Positions 16,551-25,860 are shown, counted from the stretch's first letter. The stretch: DNA of 64,000 bases from UBA1429 sp964482225 (GCA_964482225.1 CAYZWT010000006.1:1-64000), one strand, 5' to 3'. Translations and numbers: made by a program. Notes: a model not told the origin generated them from the letters alone.

Positions 16551-17468
16551 ATGACACTGGCGAACAAACGTTGGGTCGAGATCGCGGTCGAGGCTGAGCG
16601 CGAGGCGGTGGATGACCTGCTGGGGCTCTTGAACAAGCACTGCCCGGGCGGCGCCGCTATGGAGGATCTGCGCGAGGGGCCGCGCTTTCCCACGCCCGAC
16701 CGGGTGCTCGTCAAGGGCTATCTCCCCGAGGGCGACGACGCCACCCTGCAAAAGCTCGAGATCGCCCTTTTGCTGCTGAGCCGCAGCGCCCCCATCTCCG
16801 AGCCGAGGGTGCGCCTGCTCCAGCCCGAGGACTGGACCGAGGCCTGGAAGGCGTTCTTTCCGCCCTTGCCCATCGGCCAACACCTGGTGGTGGTGCCCAC
16901 CTGGGTCGAATATGAGGTGCAGCCCGGCCAGGTGCCCCTCTATCTGGACCCGGGCATGGCCTTTGGCACCGGCCTGCACGCCACCACCCGCCTCTGCCTG
17001 ATCGCCCTGGAGCGCCTGCTGACGCCGGGCATGGCCGTCCTGGATGTGGGCGCCGGATCGGGCATCCTGTCCATTGCGGCGGCGCTCCTGGGGGCCGGGC
17101 AGATTGACGCGATGGATATAGACCCCATAGCCGTGGAGGTGGCCCAGGAGAACGCCGCCCTGAACCACGTCGCCGACCGCATCTCTGTGAGCCATGCCAC
17201 TTTGGCGGGGCGCTCCACAGCGCGGGCGCCCATCTACCAGGGCGAGCCCCGCGACCTGCTGCTGATCAACATCCTGGCCGAGATCATCATAGACCTGGCC
17301 GCCAGCCTGCCCCCGCACCTCAAGCCCGGCGGCATCTGCATCGCCTCGGGCATTATCGCCGAAAAGGCCGAGGATGTGCGCCAGGCGCTAGAGGCCGTGG
17401 GCCTGGCCGTGGTAGAGCAGCTCGATGAGGGGGGCTGGGTGGCCCTCGTGGCGCGCCAGGGCGCCTGA
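16551..17468 (+). CDS. prmA: Ribosomal protein L11 methyltransferase PrmA
   Basis: The 305-residue protein has an N-terminal L11-recognition domain (WVEIAVEAEREAVDDLLGLL) and a SAM-dependent Rossmann methyltransferase domain. LDPGMAFGTGLHATTRLCL and VLDVGAGSGILSIAAALLGA are the PrmA signature and SAM motif I, and NILAEIIIDLA supplies the family N-x-x-A motif. It trimethylates ribosomal protein L11. It starts directly after the dnaJ stop and is followed by rsmE, the usual order in many bacteria. Confidence 0.93.
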   Translation: MTLANKRWVEIAVEAEREAVDDLLGLLNKHCPGGAAMEDLREGPRFPTPDRVLVKGYLPEGDDATLQKLEIALLLLSRSAPISEPRVRLLQPEDWTEAWKAFFPPLPIGQHLVVVPTWVEYEVQPGQVPLYLDPGMAFGTGLHATTRLCLIALERLLTPGMAVLDVGAGSGILSIAAALLGAGQIDAMDIDPIAVEVAQENAALNHVADRISVSHATLAGRSTARAPIYQGEPRDLLLINILAEIIIDLAASLPPHLKPGGICIASGIIAEKAEDVRQALEAVGLAVVEQLDEGGWVALVARQGA

Positions 17469-17471
17469 GGC

Positions 17472-18227
17472 ATGGCCCCGCACCGCTTTTTCGTGGCCCC
17501 GGAGCTGCTCCGGTGCAGCCCCATCTCCTTGGAGGGCGAGCTGGCCCGCCAGTTGAGCCGCGTGCTCCGCCTAAAGCCCGGCGACCGCATCGAGTTGCTG
17601 GATAACAGCGGCGTCGCCTGGCTGGTGGCGCTGGAGCAGGTTACCCCCGCCCTCTGCCTGGCCCACGAGGTCGCCCGTTACCGCCCCGACACCGAGCCCG
17701 CCACGCGCCTGATCCTCTATCAAGCCATCTCCAAAGGCCACAAGCTGGATTGGGTCTGCCAAAAGGCCACCGAGCTGGGCGTGAGCGAGCTGGTGCCCGT
17801 GGCCACGGCCCGCTCCATCGGCGCCGACCTGCGGCAGGTGGGGCCGACCAAGCTGGATCGCCTGCAGCGCATCGCCCAGGAGGCGGCGGAGCAATCGGGC
17901 CGCGCCCGCGTGCCGGTGGTGCGCCCGGCCATCCCCTATGCCCAGGCCCTGGCCGAGTGTGCGCCCGACGAGCTGGCCCTGATCGGCGCCCTGACGCCGG
18001 GAGCGCTCTCTCTCCGCCAGCTTTTGGAGACGCGCCCGGCGCCGCCTGCCACCGTGCGGCTGTACGTCGGACCGGAGGGGGGCCTGGAAGAGGCCGAGGT
18101 GGAGCAGGCCCGCGCCCGTGGCGTGTTGCCCATCTCCCTGGGGCCCCGGGTGCTGCGCACCGAGACGGCGGGGCTGACCTTGCTGGCCATCGTGGCCTAT
18201 GCCCTGGGCGAGCTGGAGCCGCGCTGA
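17472..18227 (+). CDS. rsmE: 16S rRNA (uracil-1498-N3)-methyltransferase RsmE
   Basis: The 251-residue SPOUT-class enzyme has an N-terminal PUA-like part (HRFFVAPELL..., HLSRVLRLKPGD-type sequence as QLSRVLRLKPGDRIELLDNS) and the knotted C-terminal domain with ISKGHKLDWVCQKATELGV, YVGPEGGLEEAEVEQA and ISLGPRVLRTETAGLTLLAI, all RsmE hallmarks. It methylates U1498 of 16S rRNA. Gaps of 3 bp on both sides indicate the same operon as prmA and the phosphoesterase. Confidence 0.93.
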   Translation: MAPHRFFVAPELLRCSPISLEGELARQLSRVLRLKPGDRIELLDNSGVAWLVALEQVTPALCLAHEVARYRPDTEPATRLILYQAISKGHKLDWVCQKATELGVSELVPVATARSIGADLRQVGPTKLDRLQRIAQEAAEQSGRARVPVVRPAIPYAQALAECAPDELALIGALTPGALSLRQLLETRPAPPATVRLYVGPEGGLEEAEVEQARARGVLPISLGPRVLRTETAGLTLLAIVAYALGELEPR

Positions 18228-18230
18228 GCC

Positions 18231-19124
18231 ATGCGCGATGATGTAGGTAGCGTACAGCCGGCCCGCCAGCCAGGTCGCAGGCTCTCGCGGCGCGCCTGCC
18301 TGGCGGGCCTGGCCGCCGGCGGCGCTCTGCTCATCGGGGCGCCCCTGGCGCTCTGGCATGCCGAACAACGCCTGTCCGTGGAGCGCGTGACCATCCTCCC
18401 CGCTGGCGATCCATCCACCCCCTGTCTAACCGTGGCGCAACTGAGCGACCTGCACGTGGCGCACCGGGGCGATGCGCGCCACCTGGCCCGCGCCATAGAG
18501 GCCGTCAACGCCCTGGCGCCCGACCTGATTGTGCTGACGGGCGATTATGTCTGGCGCGAGGCGGCGGCCATCTCCCTGGCGACCCCGTTGCTGGCCGGGT
18601 TGCGGGCGCCCCTGGGGGTCTATGCCGTGCTGGGCAACCACGACCTGTGGACCGACCGGCATACGGTGATCGCCGGGCTGGAGCAGGCAGGGGTGCGGGT
18701 GCTGGTCAACCAGGGGCTGCCCCTGGCCCAGGGCGGGGCCTCGATCTATTTGGCGGGCCTGGACGATGGCATGGCGGGTGCCCCCGATCTGGAGCGGGCA
18801 CTGGCGGGCCATGATGGCCGCGCGCCCGTGGTGCTCCTGTGGCACGAGCCCGATCTGGGGCACGAGCCGGTGGCCCAGGGGCGCGTCTGGCTCCACCTGG
18901 CGGGCCATTCCCACGGCGGCCAGGTGCGCCTGCCCGGCCGGGGCGCCCTGATCCTGCCCCCCTACGCCCATCGCTACGACCAGGGGCTCTACTCCGTCGG
19001 CCCGGGCTGGATCTATGTGAACCGGGGCCTGGGAACCACCTCTGTGCCGCTGCGCCTCAACTGCCCGCCCGAGATCACCCTACTGCGCCTGCACCCTGCG
19101 CCCACCCAAGGGGTGACCTCCTGA
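18231..19124 (+). CDS. Exported calcineurin-like metallophosphoesterase (YkuE/YaeI type)
   Basis: The 297-residue protein begins with a twin-arginine-like signal (RRLSRRACLAGLAAGGALLI, residues about 16-35), suggesting export or membrane anchoring via Tat. The five dimetal phosphoesterase motifs are present in order: QLSDLHV, LTGDYV, LGNHDLW, WHEPDL and LAGHSHGGQ. YkuE-like enzymes act on phospholipid or UDP-sugar substrates; the substrate here is unknown. It lies 3 bp after rsmE, and the next gene starts within its stop codon (TGATG). Confidence 0.85.
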   Translation: MRDDVGSVQPARQPGRRLSRRACLAGLAAGGALLIGAPLALWHAEQRLSVERVTILPAGDPSTPCLTVAQLSDLHVAHRGDARHLARAIEAVNALAPDLIVLTGDYVWREAAAISLATPLLAGLRAPLGVYAVLGNHDLWTDRHTVIAGLEQAGVRVLVNQGLPLAQGGASIYLAGLDDGMAGAPDLERALAGHDGRAPVVLLWHEPDLGHEPVAQGRVWLHLAGHSHGGQVRLPGRGALILPPYAHRYDQGLYSVGPGWIYVNRGLGTTSVPLRLNCPPEITLLRLHPAPTQGVTS

Positions 19125-19813
19125 TGGCCGAGAGCGCCTCCATCGGCGAACTGAACGAGGGCGCGCTGCACGCTGCCCTCAAGAACTGGGTCGCCCGGCC
19201 AGGAGACCGGCTAGAGGTCCCCGTGGGGCGCTATGTGGTGGACGTGGTTCACGATGATCTGCTGATCGAGGTGCAAACCGGCAGCCTGGGCTCGATCCGC
19301 GCCAAGCTGGAGACGCTCTGCGAGGAACACCGGGTGCGCCTGGTCTATCCCGTCATCGCGGAAAAGATGATCGTGCGGCTGGACCCGGAGAGCGGCCAGG
19401 AGATCGGGCGCCGCCGCTCGCCCCTCAAGGGCGGTTGGCCCCTGTTGTTCGACGAGCTGGTCTATACGCCCCTGTTGCTAGAGCAGCCGCGCTTTGAGCT
19501 ACAGGCGGTGCTGGTGGCGGTGGAAGAGCTGCGCTGCGCCGATGGCAAGGGCCGCTGGCGCAACCGGGGGGTCAGCATCCTGGAGCGCCGCCTGCGAGAG
19601 ATTCGCGAGGCGCGCCTGTTCCGCAGCAGCGCGGACCTGGCGGCCCTGCTGCCCGCCGACCTGCCCGCCGCCTACACCCACCGGGAGCTGGCCCAGGCCC
19701 TGGGCGTGCGCCTGGCCACGGCGCAGCGGGCGTCCTACTGCCTGCGCAAGCTGGGCATTCTGCGGACGGCGGGCCGCCGTGGGCGCGCGATGTTGTTGGA
19801 GCGGGCGGGGTAG
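19124..19813 (+). CDS. PD-(D/E)XK-like protein with C-terminal helix-turn-helix
   Basis: The 229-residue protein starts in the stop of the phosphoesterase gene (1-nt overlap). Its first 60 residues carry E12, D40 and E49-x-Q51 in the arrangement NEGxLHxxLK...RYVVDVVHDDLLIEVQ, the core E...D...ExQ/K layout of the PD-(D/E)XK nuclease superfamily with Gln in place of Lys. Residues about 175-225 look like a winged helix (YTHRELAQALGVRLATAQRA, then SYCLRKLGILRTAGRRG). No family name is recognised. The context, the tail of a heat-shock and rRNA-modification operon, gives no clear role. It may bind or nick DNA or be catalytically inactive. Confidence 0.65.
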   Translation: MAESASIGELNEGALHAALKNWVARPGDRLEVPVGRYVVDVVHDDLLIEVQTGSLGSIRAKLETLCEEHRVRLVYPVIAEKMIVRLDPESGQEIGRRRSPLKGGWPLLFDELVYTPLLLEQPRFELQAVLVAVEELRCADGKGRWRNRGVSILERRLREIREARLFRSSADLAALLPADLPAAYTHRELAQALGVRLATAQRASYCLRKLGILRTAGRRGRAMLLERAG

Positions 19814-20034
19814 CTGAGGGGGACAGGTGGACGACGATCGGTGACAATGCGCGCCTGCCCTGGGGCGAGACGCGGGAGGGGACGGGGAGAGGGCAAAAGG
19901 GGGGACGGAAGAGAGCTTGACAGGAATGGGTGTATGGGGGAAACTGTAGCAGGATCAAGGGACGCAAGGAGGTGACTCACCAAGAGGCCGCGAGGTCTGT
20001 GGAATAGCGAGTGATTGGGAGGTCAAGTCACAAT

Positions 20035-21378
20035 ATGGCATCACGTTATTTACAGCATACGATGCCCTTTGAGGGGTCTTCTAGCGATGCCGTCGCAATA
20101 ACCAACCATGGAAACTCGCTTGAGGTAGAAGACAGGGCATTCCATAATTGGTACCGTTTCGTTCTTTCTTTTCCTCCTCATCTTGTTCGAGATTATTTGA
20201 ATGCATTTGATCTTGATGAGAAAGCGGTCATTCTTGATCCTTTTTGCGGAACAGGAACAACGGTTGTTGAGGCCAAACTTGGTCGCATACGGGCAATTGG
20301 GGTCGAAGCTAACCCTTTCCCTCATTTTGCAGCATCCGTAAAGGTTGATTGGAGCATCAATCCAGCCGAACTACGCGAGATCGTTGAGGCGGTTGCAGAG
20401 GCTACGATCAAAGTATTGCGCAGCCAGGGAATTGATGATGTGACCTTGTCTATCTCACCAGATACCGAACTTTGGTCATTGCCTTCGGTTGCAGCAAGAG
20501 CACTGATCAAGGATTCGATTAGTCCTATTCCTTTGCACAAGACCCTCGTCTTGTTAGAGCAGCTTGGTCACTATCGAAACTCTCCTGTCTATAGGCATTG
20601 CCTTCTAGCTCTAGGCCGAGCGCTTGTCAACGAGATCGGCAACTTGAGATTCGGTCCAGAAGTCGGGGTAGGCAAGATCAAGCGGGATGTACCTGTCGTG
20701 CTTTCGTGGAAAAGCGTCGCTCTGAGAATGGGCGAGGATCTGTCGGCAATACAGGGTATGAGCTTCCCGGCAGCGGATGTGCATCTTGCAGATGCCAGGA
20801 ACCTGCAGGGCCTACTCCCGGATAATTCGATTGATGCGGTGATCACATCTCCTCCATATCCCAACGAAAAGGACTATACTCGGACGACCCGTCTAGAGTC
20901 AGTCATTCTTGGGTTCTTCTCCAGCATGTCAGACTTGAGGATGCACAAGAAAAGGCTTCTCAGGTCTAACACGCGAGGAGTCTATAAGAGCGATGATGAT
21001 GACACGTGGATACGAACAAACAGGCGAGTTCAGCAAATAGCAGATATGATTGAAGCCAGAAGGGTTGAGCTTGGGAAGACGTCAGGATTTGAGAAGCTAT
21101 ACCCACGCGTTGTGCGGCTATACTTTGGAGGAATGGCGAGGCATCTAGCGGAGATGACGCCTGTGCTAAGAGAGGGAGCCAACCTTGCTTATGTGGTAGG
21201 CGACCAGGCATCGTATCTTCGTGTTATGATCCGAACCGGAGAGATCCTTGCAGAAATCGCAGAGGAGATTGGATACCAGGTGCAACGTATCGATTTGTTC
21301 CGAACCCGGTTTGCTACAGCTACTCAAGAAGAACTCAGGGAAGAAGTTGTTGTTCTGCGATGGCCTGGGAAAGCCTAG
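20035..21378 (+). CDS. DNA methyltransferase (N6/N4 class), likely modification subunit of a restriction system
   Basis: The 447-residue protein carries the SAM-binding motif DPFCGTGTT (D68-T76) and the catalytic motif SPPYPNEKDYT (S272-P-P-Y275), in the order I then IV, with about 200 residues between them that may hold target recognition. SPPY points to an exocyclic-amine (N4-C or N6-A) enzyme. The ATG at 20035 follows GGGAGG by about 13 bp; a GTG at 20011 is also in frame. Base composition is visibly more AT-rich than the flanking chaperone and ABC genes, consistent with acquisition. The next gene looks like the cognate endonuclease. Confidence 0.8.
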   Translation: MASRYLQHTMPFEGSSSDAVAITNHGNSLEVEDRAFHNWYRFVLSFPPHLVRDYLNAFDLDEKAVILDPFCGTGTTVVEAKLGRIRAIGVEANPFPHFAASVKVDWSINPAELREIVEAVAEATIKVLRSQGIDDVTLSISPDTELWSLPSVAARALIKDSISPIPLHKTLVLLEQLGHYRNSPVYRHCLLALGRALVNEIGNLRFGPEVGVGKIKRDVPVVLSWKSVALRMGEDLSAIQGMSFPAADVHLADARNLQGLLPDNSIDAVITSPPYPNEKDYTRTTRLESVILGFFSSMSDLRMHKKRLLRSNTRGVYKSDDDDTWIRTNRRVQQIADMIEARRVELGKTSGFEKLYPRVVRLYFGGMARHLAEMTPVLREGANLAYVVGDQASYLRVMIRTGEILAEIAEEIGYQVQRIDLFRTRFATATQEELREEVVVLRWPGKA

Positions 21379-21395
21379 AAGGAGGGGCGCTCTTC

Positions 21396-22217
21396 ATGAG
21401 TAGGTATGCAAGAATCGTTGAATCCGTGTTCTTTGATAACTATAGGGAAGGGGCGGTCTCGATACCTTTTGACCGGAACGAGCTCGTCAGGGCGACGGAA
21501 GAGTTGGGCTTTCCCCGCATAAAGAACCTTGGTGATATACCGTATTCGTTTCGATTCCGAAGAGAGTTGCCCGACACTGTTCAGGCCACGGCGCCTGCTG
21601 GGGCGGAATGGATAATTGTCGGGTCCGGCATCGGTCAATACGCTTTTCGACTGGCTTCTCCAGGCAAGATCGAGCCGGTTTCTCACCAGTACCCGATCAA
21701 ACTGCCCGATGCAACTCCTGAGATTGTGCGTCACTATGCTCCTGGTACGGATGAGCAGGCGCTACTTGCGCGTGCAAGGTACAATCGATTGGTCGATGTA
21801 TTTACTGGCCTAACCTGCTATTCTGTCCAGAATCATTTGCGAACGACTGTAAGCAACATTGGGCAAGTGGAGGTCGACGAGATCTATGTTGGGGTCAACA
21901 AGCGGGGTGCCCATTTCGTTCTCCCTTGCCAAGCCAAGTCCCCTGGGGACAAGTTCGGCATAGTCCAGGTGATGCAGGACATTTCGCTGTGCCAAGAGCG
22001 ATACCCTAGTGCCATTTGCCGACCGGTTGCGCTTCAGTTCTTGGCCGAGAATCACGTTGCTATGCTAGAGCTTGCCATTCGTGAGGATGGCGAGGTGTTG
22101 ATGTTGAACACGGTCGATGAGAAGCATTATCGCTTGGTGCCAAGATCCGATCTCTCCGACTCGGAACTACAGAGACTGGCCGAGGGCGAACCAGACAGCG
22201 GCATCGTATCTATGTAG
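21396..22217 (+). CDS. Putative type II restriction endonuclease
   Basis: This 273-residue protein begins 18 bp after the methyltransferase, behind GGAGGGG. A central segment EVDEIYVGV (E159, D161, E162) followed by FVLPCQAKS (Q179-A-K181) fits the D/E...QxK core of PD-(D/E)XK nucleases: two strands with the acidic residue in the first and Q-x-K in the second. Its pairing with a DNA methyltransferase and the same AT-rich composition support a restriction role. Recognition sequence unknown. The ATG at 21396 is chosen over one 36 bp upstream that overlaps the methyltransferase. Confidence 0.65.
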   Translation: MSRYARIVESVFFDNYREGAVSIPFDRNELVRATEELGFPRIKNLGDIPYSFRFRRELPDTVQATAPAGAEWIIVGSGIGQYAFRLASPGKIEPVSHQYPIKLPDATPEIVRHYAPGTDEQALLARARYNRLVDVFTGLTCYSVQNHLRTTVSNIGQVEVDEIYVGVNKRGAHFVLPCQAKSPGDKFGIVQVMQDISLCQERYPSAICRPVALQFLAENHVAMLELAIREDGEVLMLNTVDEKHYRLVPRSDLSDSELQRLAEGEPDSGIVSM

Positions 22218-22360
22218 CCCCTCCCTTCTCCCTTAACACCCTCGCACCCTAACTCCCCGTGCTCTCCGCTCCTTCGCTTCGCGCTGACGCCATAGGTTAC
22301 CTATACCTTAGCAGCCGTGTGCAGAGCGCACGAGCCTCTTTGCCTACCGCCCCCCTCTTC

Positions 22361-23563
22361 TCACTCCGTCCTCCCCAAGCGCAACGCCCCGATCGCCGTG
22401 AACAGCACCGCAAAGCCGAACAGCACGCCCACCTCCAGCAGCACGCCCTGGACATCGGCGTTGCGGGCCAGCAGGTTCGTATAGGCGCGCATGGCCCAGG
22501 TGGAGGGCAGGACCTGCACCGCCTGGCGGTAGAGCGCCGGCGTGATCTCGAGGGGGAACCAGGCCCCGCCCATGGCGGCCATGCCCATCGAGAGGCCGAT
22601 GACCACGCTGTTGGCCTGGCTGCGGGTGCGCACCACCGTCGCCAGCAGCATCCCCAGGCTCACCGTGGCCGTGGCAAAGGCCAGGGAAACCAGGGCCACG
22701 GCGGGCAGGTTGTCGCCCCAGTTCACGCGGAAGAGCAGCATCCCCCCGCCGATCAGGAGCGTCATCTGCACCAGGCCCAGGAACAGCCGCGCAAAGAGCT
22801 TGCCCGCCAGCAACGTGTTGCGGCGGGTGGGCGTGATCAGCAGCCGCTTCCAGGTGCCCATCAGCCGCTCGGCCACCAGCACCTCGGCGGCGCCCAGCAG
22901 CGTGATCTGCACCCAGGTGACCAGTTGCCCGGCGGAGGCCTGCTGGGCCCCCGTGGCGCCGGCCAGGGTCGCCTCGCCCAAATCCACCCCGCCCGACCAG
23001 CGCAGCTCCGTTGCCACCGGCGGGCTGGCAGCCGCCGCCAGCGTATCGGCCAGCACCTGCCGCAAAAAGGCGGCCTCCCGCTCGGGCGCGATCAGGCCCG
23101 CCTCGCGGGCCTGGGCCAGCGCAGCCTGGGCGGCGGCCAGGGCGCTGTTCAGCTTGCCCACGGCGGCGCGCAGCATCTGCTCAATGGCCGTGCTGCTGGT
23201 GGTGGGCGGGATGCGGGCCGATAAGGTGACCGGCTCCCCGGCCAGCAACCGTTGGGTGAAATCGGGTGGCACCCGCAGCGCCATGCCCTGCTCGGGCCAC
23301 TCGGCGGCCATCTGCGGGTAGAGATCGTGGGCGGGCAGCGCATCCACCAGCAGTTGCCCCAGGTCGCCCGCATCCTCGTTCAACACGGCGATGCTGGAGG
23401 AAAAGACCTCCGGCTCGGCGGGCGCGCCTCCGCCCAGGCCGCCCAGCCCCGCGCCCACGGCGGCGGTGAACACCAGGGGCAGCAGCAGGAAAAAGACCCA
23501 CGAGGTGGGTGAGTCGAACTCGCGGGCGAACTCGTTGCGGATCAGGGCGATCAGCTTGTGCAT
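22361..23563 (-). CDS. ABC-2 type transporter permease
   Basis: The 400-residue protein has one N-terminal membrane helix (WVFFLLLPLVFTAAVGAG), a large extracytoplasmic region (residues about 50-190) and five C-terminal helices, the ABC-2 (DrrB/YhgE-like) layout. It begins MHKLIALIRNEFAREF with GAGGGGG upstream. It is the third gene of a minus-strand operon after an ATPase and a paralogous permease, 9 bp downstream of the latter. The two permeases probably form a heterodimer exporting drugs, lipids or ions. Substrate unknown. Confidence 0.85.
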   Translation of the reverse strand: MHKLIALIRNEFAREFDSPTSWVFFLLLPLVFTAAVGAGLGGLGGGAPAEPEVFSSSIAVLNEDAGDLGQLLVDALPAHDLYPQMAAEWPEQGMALRVPPDFTQRLLAGEPVTLSARIPPTTSSTAIEQMLRAAVGKLNSALAAAQAALAQAREAGLIAPEREAAFLRQVLADTLAAAASPPVATELRWSGGVDLGEATLAGATGAQQASAGQLVTWVQITLLGAAEVLVAERLMGTWKRLLITPTRRNTLLAGKLFARLFLGLVQMTLLIGGGMLLFRVNWGDNLPAVALVSLAFATATVSLGMLLATVVRTRSQANSVVIGLSMGMAAMGGAWFPLEITPALYRQAVQVLPSTWAMRAYTNLLARNADVQGVLLEVGVLFGFAVLFTAIGALRLGRTE

Positions 23564-23572
23564 CGTCCCCCC

Positions 23573-24811
23573 TCAGGCGGAAAACTGGCGTCGAAAGCCG
23601 AGGGTGGCCACGACGTAATACACCAGGGCCAAGGCCAACGTCCCGGCCAGGTAGGGCGCCACGTCCACCAGGCACTGGCCGGTCTGCAGCCGCGAAAAGA
23701 TCTCGATCCCCCAGGCGTTGGGCGTGAGCAGGCTCAACGTTTGCACCCAACCGGGCAGGTTCATGCGCGGGAAAAAGCTGCCAGAGAGGGCGGCCCCCGC
23801 CAGGGTGATGCCGGTGCCCAGGGCGCCCGCCTGCGCGGTGGTGCGCGCCCAGGCGGCGATCAGGGCCCCCAGGCCGGTGGCGCAGAACACCAGCGCCAGA
23901 ATCGTCACAAGAACCGCCTGCCATGTCGCTCCCCAGTAGGCCCCCAGGAGCCCCGTGGCCCGCCAGAGGATCACCATCTGCAACACGCCCGTGGCCGCCA
24001 CCCCGGCCATCTTGCCGAGCAGGATCACGGGCGCGGGGTTGGGCGTGATCAGCAGGCGCGGCAGGGTGCCCCCCTCGCGCTCGTGCAGCAACGAGCGCCC
24101 CCCGGCCATGGCCGTGAACATCATGAACAGCACCGCCATGCTGGCGGCCGTGTAATCCAGCCAGCGAAAGGGCCGGTATCCGGCGCTATCAATCTCTAGC
24201 GTGATGGCGGCCCGCGTGGGCGGCGGCGCCTCTAGCATGGTCTGGCCCAACGCCGCGCCCAGGGCGGCCAATTGCGCCGGGGGCGCGGCGGCCTCCTGGG
24301 CCAGTTGCCCGATGGCGGCCTGGATGCCCCGAACGCCCATGTGCATCCCCTCCAGCACCTGGGCTACGATGGCCTGGGTGACGGCGGTCCCGATGCGCCA
24401 CGAGGGGCTGGCATAGACCTCGACCAGGGTAGGGTCATCCGCCGCGGCCTGGGGGTCGGCAGCGGCCAGCAGGCGCGCGCTGAAATCGGCGGGCAGGATC
24501 ACCAGGGCGGCCACCTCGTCGCGATCCATCCGCTGCCGCGCCTGGGCCTCGTCGTTAACGCGCTCGGCCAGCACCAGTCCTTGCACCTGCTCAGACTCGA
24601 ACGCCTCGACCACATAGGCCGCCAGGGCGCCCTGGTCGCGGTTGAGTAGCAGCACGGGCACGTTGCGCAGGGGTTGATCGCCGCCCCCGCCAAAGGCGGC
24701 GCCGATGGCCAGGGTCAGCAGAAAGGGCGTCAGCAACATGGAGATGAGGGCGCCCCGATCGCGAAAGGCGAGGAGCACCTCTTTGCGGGCCAGGGTCCAG
24801 AGTTTGTTCAC
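23573..24811 (-). CDS. ABC-2 type transporter permease
   Basis: The 412-residue protein starts at a GTG (24811) behind AGGAG. It has the same plan as the next gene: LARKEVLLAFRDRGALISML, a first membrane helix, an external domain (about 45-220) and C-terminal helices including the ABC-2 signature EREGGTLPRLLITPNPAP on the coupling side. It is encoded between the ATPase and the second permease of an efflux-type ABC system. Substrate cannot be deduced. Confidence 0.88.
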   Translation of the reverse strand: MNKLWTLARKEVLLAFRDRGALISMLLTPFLLTLAIGAAFGGGGDQPLRNVPVLLLNRDQGALAAYVVEAFESEQVQGLVLAERVNDEAQARQRMDRDEVAALVILPADFSARLLAAADPQAAADDPTLVEVYASPSWRIGTAVTQAIVAQVLEGMHMGVRGIQAAIGQLAQEAAAPPAQLAALGAALGQTMLEAPPPTRAAITLEIDSAGYRPFRWLDYTAASMAVLFMMFTAMAGGRSLLHEREGGTLPRLLITPNPAPVILLGKMAGVAATGVLQMVILWRATGLLGAYWGATWQAVLVTILALVFCATGLGALIAAWARTTAQAGALGTGITLAGAALSGSFFPRMNLPGWVQTLSLLTPNAWGIEIFSRLQTGQCLVDVAPYLAGTLALALVYYVVATLGFRRQFSA

Positions 24812-24847
24812 GGTGTGGCTCCTAGATCCAGCAGCGGGTCATGGGGC

Positions 24848-25795
24848 TCAATCGCGCAGGGCCCGGCCGGTCAGGTGCAAAAAGACCGACTCCAGGTTGG
24901 GCTCGCGGATCGCGATGTTGCGCACGGTCAGGCCCAGGGCGCCCGCCTCGGCCAGGGCGATGGGCAGGGCGCGTTGGGCCGAGGCGGCGTTCAGCGTGAT
25001 CTCGCCGTTCGAGGCATCCGCATGGGCAATGCCCTCGACCGCCGCCAGGCGCTGCGCCAGCTCCTCGCCGCCGCCCTCCTGGGCCAGCGATAGGATCAGG
25101 GTCTGGCGCGCATCCACCAGCCGCACCAGCTCTTCCAGCGTCCCCAGGGCGATCAGCTTGCCCTGATCCATGATCCCGATGCGATCCGAGAGCTCCTGGG
25201 CCTCTTCCATATAATGGGTGGTATAGAGCACCGTCTGACCGCCCTCGCGCATGGATTTGACCCAATCCAGGATGTGGCGGCGGCTCTGGGGATCAATGGC
25301 GACGGTGGGCTCGTCCAGCAGCACCAGGGGCGGCGCGCCCAGCAGCCCCACGGCCAGGTTGAGGCGGCGCTTCATGCCGCCCGAGTAGGTGTTCACCCGG
25401 TCGCCGGCGCGCTCGCTCAGGCCGGTGAGCTCGAGCTTGTGCTGGATGTCATCGGCCAGGGCCTGGCCCTGCAAGCCGCGCATCTCGCCCCAAAAGCGCA
25501 GGTTCTCCCGGGCGCTCAGGCTGTCATACAGCGCCAGCTCCTGGGGCACGACGCCGATGCTCTGGCGCACCTGCATCGGCGCGCTGCGCACCGAATGGCC
25601 GCTCACCCAGGCATCGCCCGAGGTGGGCGGCAACAGGGTGCTGAGCATGGCGATGGTGGTGGTCTTGCCGGCGCCGTTGGGCCCCAGCAGGCTGAATATC
25701 TCCCCCTGCTCGATGGCAAAGGATACGCCGTCCACGGCCAGGGGGCCCTGGGGCGTGTAGCGTTTGGAGATCTCTTGAACGGTGACGACAGGCAT
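24848..25795 (-). CDS. ABC transporter ATP-binding protein (DrrA-type)
   Basis: The roughly 315-residue ATPase carries Walker A GPNGAGKTTT, the Q-loop region VPQELALYDSLSARENL, the signature YSGGMKRRLNLA, Walker B PPLVLLDEPT and the switch His in TTHYMEE. A C-terminal 80-residue extension is typical of DrrA/CcmA-like subunits that pair with ABC-2 permeases. The ATG at 25795 lies six bases after GGAGGG; one at 25801 is too close to it. First gene of the three-gene exporter operon, with a promoter just upstream. Confidence 0.92.
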   Translation of the reverse strand: MPVVTVQEISKRYTPQGPLAVDGVSFAIEQGEIFSLLGPNGAGKTTTIAMLSTLLPPTSGDAWVSGHSVRSAPMQVRQSIGVVPQELALYDSLSARENLRFWGEMRGLQGQALADDIQHKLELTGLSERAGDRVNTYSGGMKRRLNLAVGLLGAPPLVLLDEPTVAIDPQSRRHILDWVKSMREGGQTVLYTTHYMEEAQELSDRIGIMDQGKLIALGTLEELVRLVDARQTLILSLAQEGGGEELAQRLAAVEGIAHADASNGEITLNAASAQRALPIALAEAGALGLTVRNIAIREPNLESVFLHLTGRALRD

Positions 25796-25831
25796 GGGCA
25801 TCCCTCCATGACGCTGTTGATATCAGGGGGC

Positions 25832-25860
25832 ATTGTAGCACAGGATGGCCGAGGCGTCAG
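25832..25860 (-). promoter_or_regulatory. Promoter of the ABC exporter operon
   Basis: On the minus strand: CTGACG (25860-25855), 17-bp spacer, TACAAT (25837-25832), preceded by TGC as in an extended -10. It lies about 37 bp before the ATPase start. Confidence 0.6.

Noticed and set aside
15387..17318. Long minus-strand open frame (about 640 codons) opposite dnaJ-prmA
   Set aside because: It is the antisense of two clearly identified genes, has no ribosome site, and its translation is Gly/Ala/His/Gln-rich without family features. GC-rich codon use leaves the opposite strand open.
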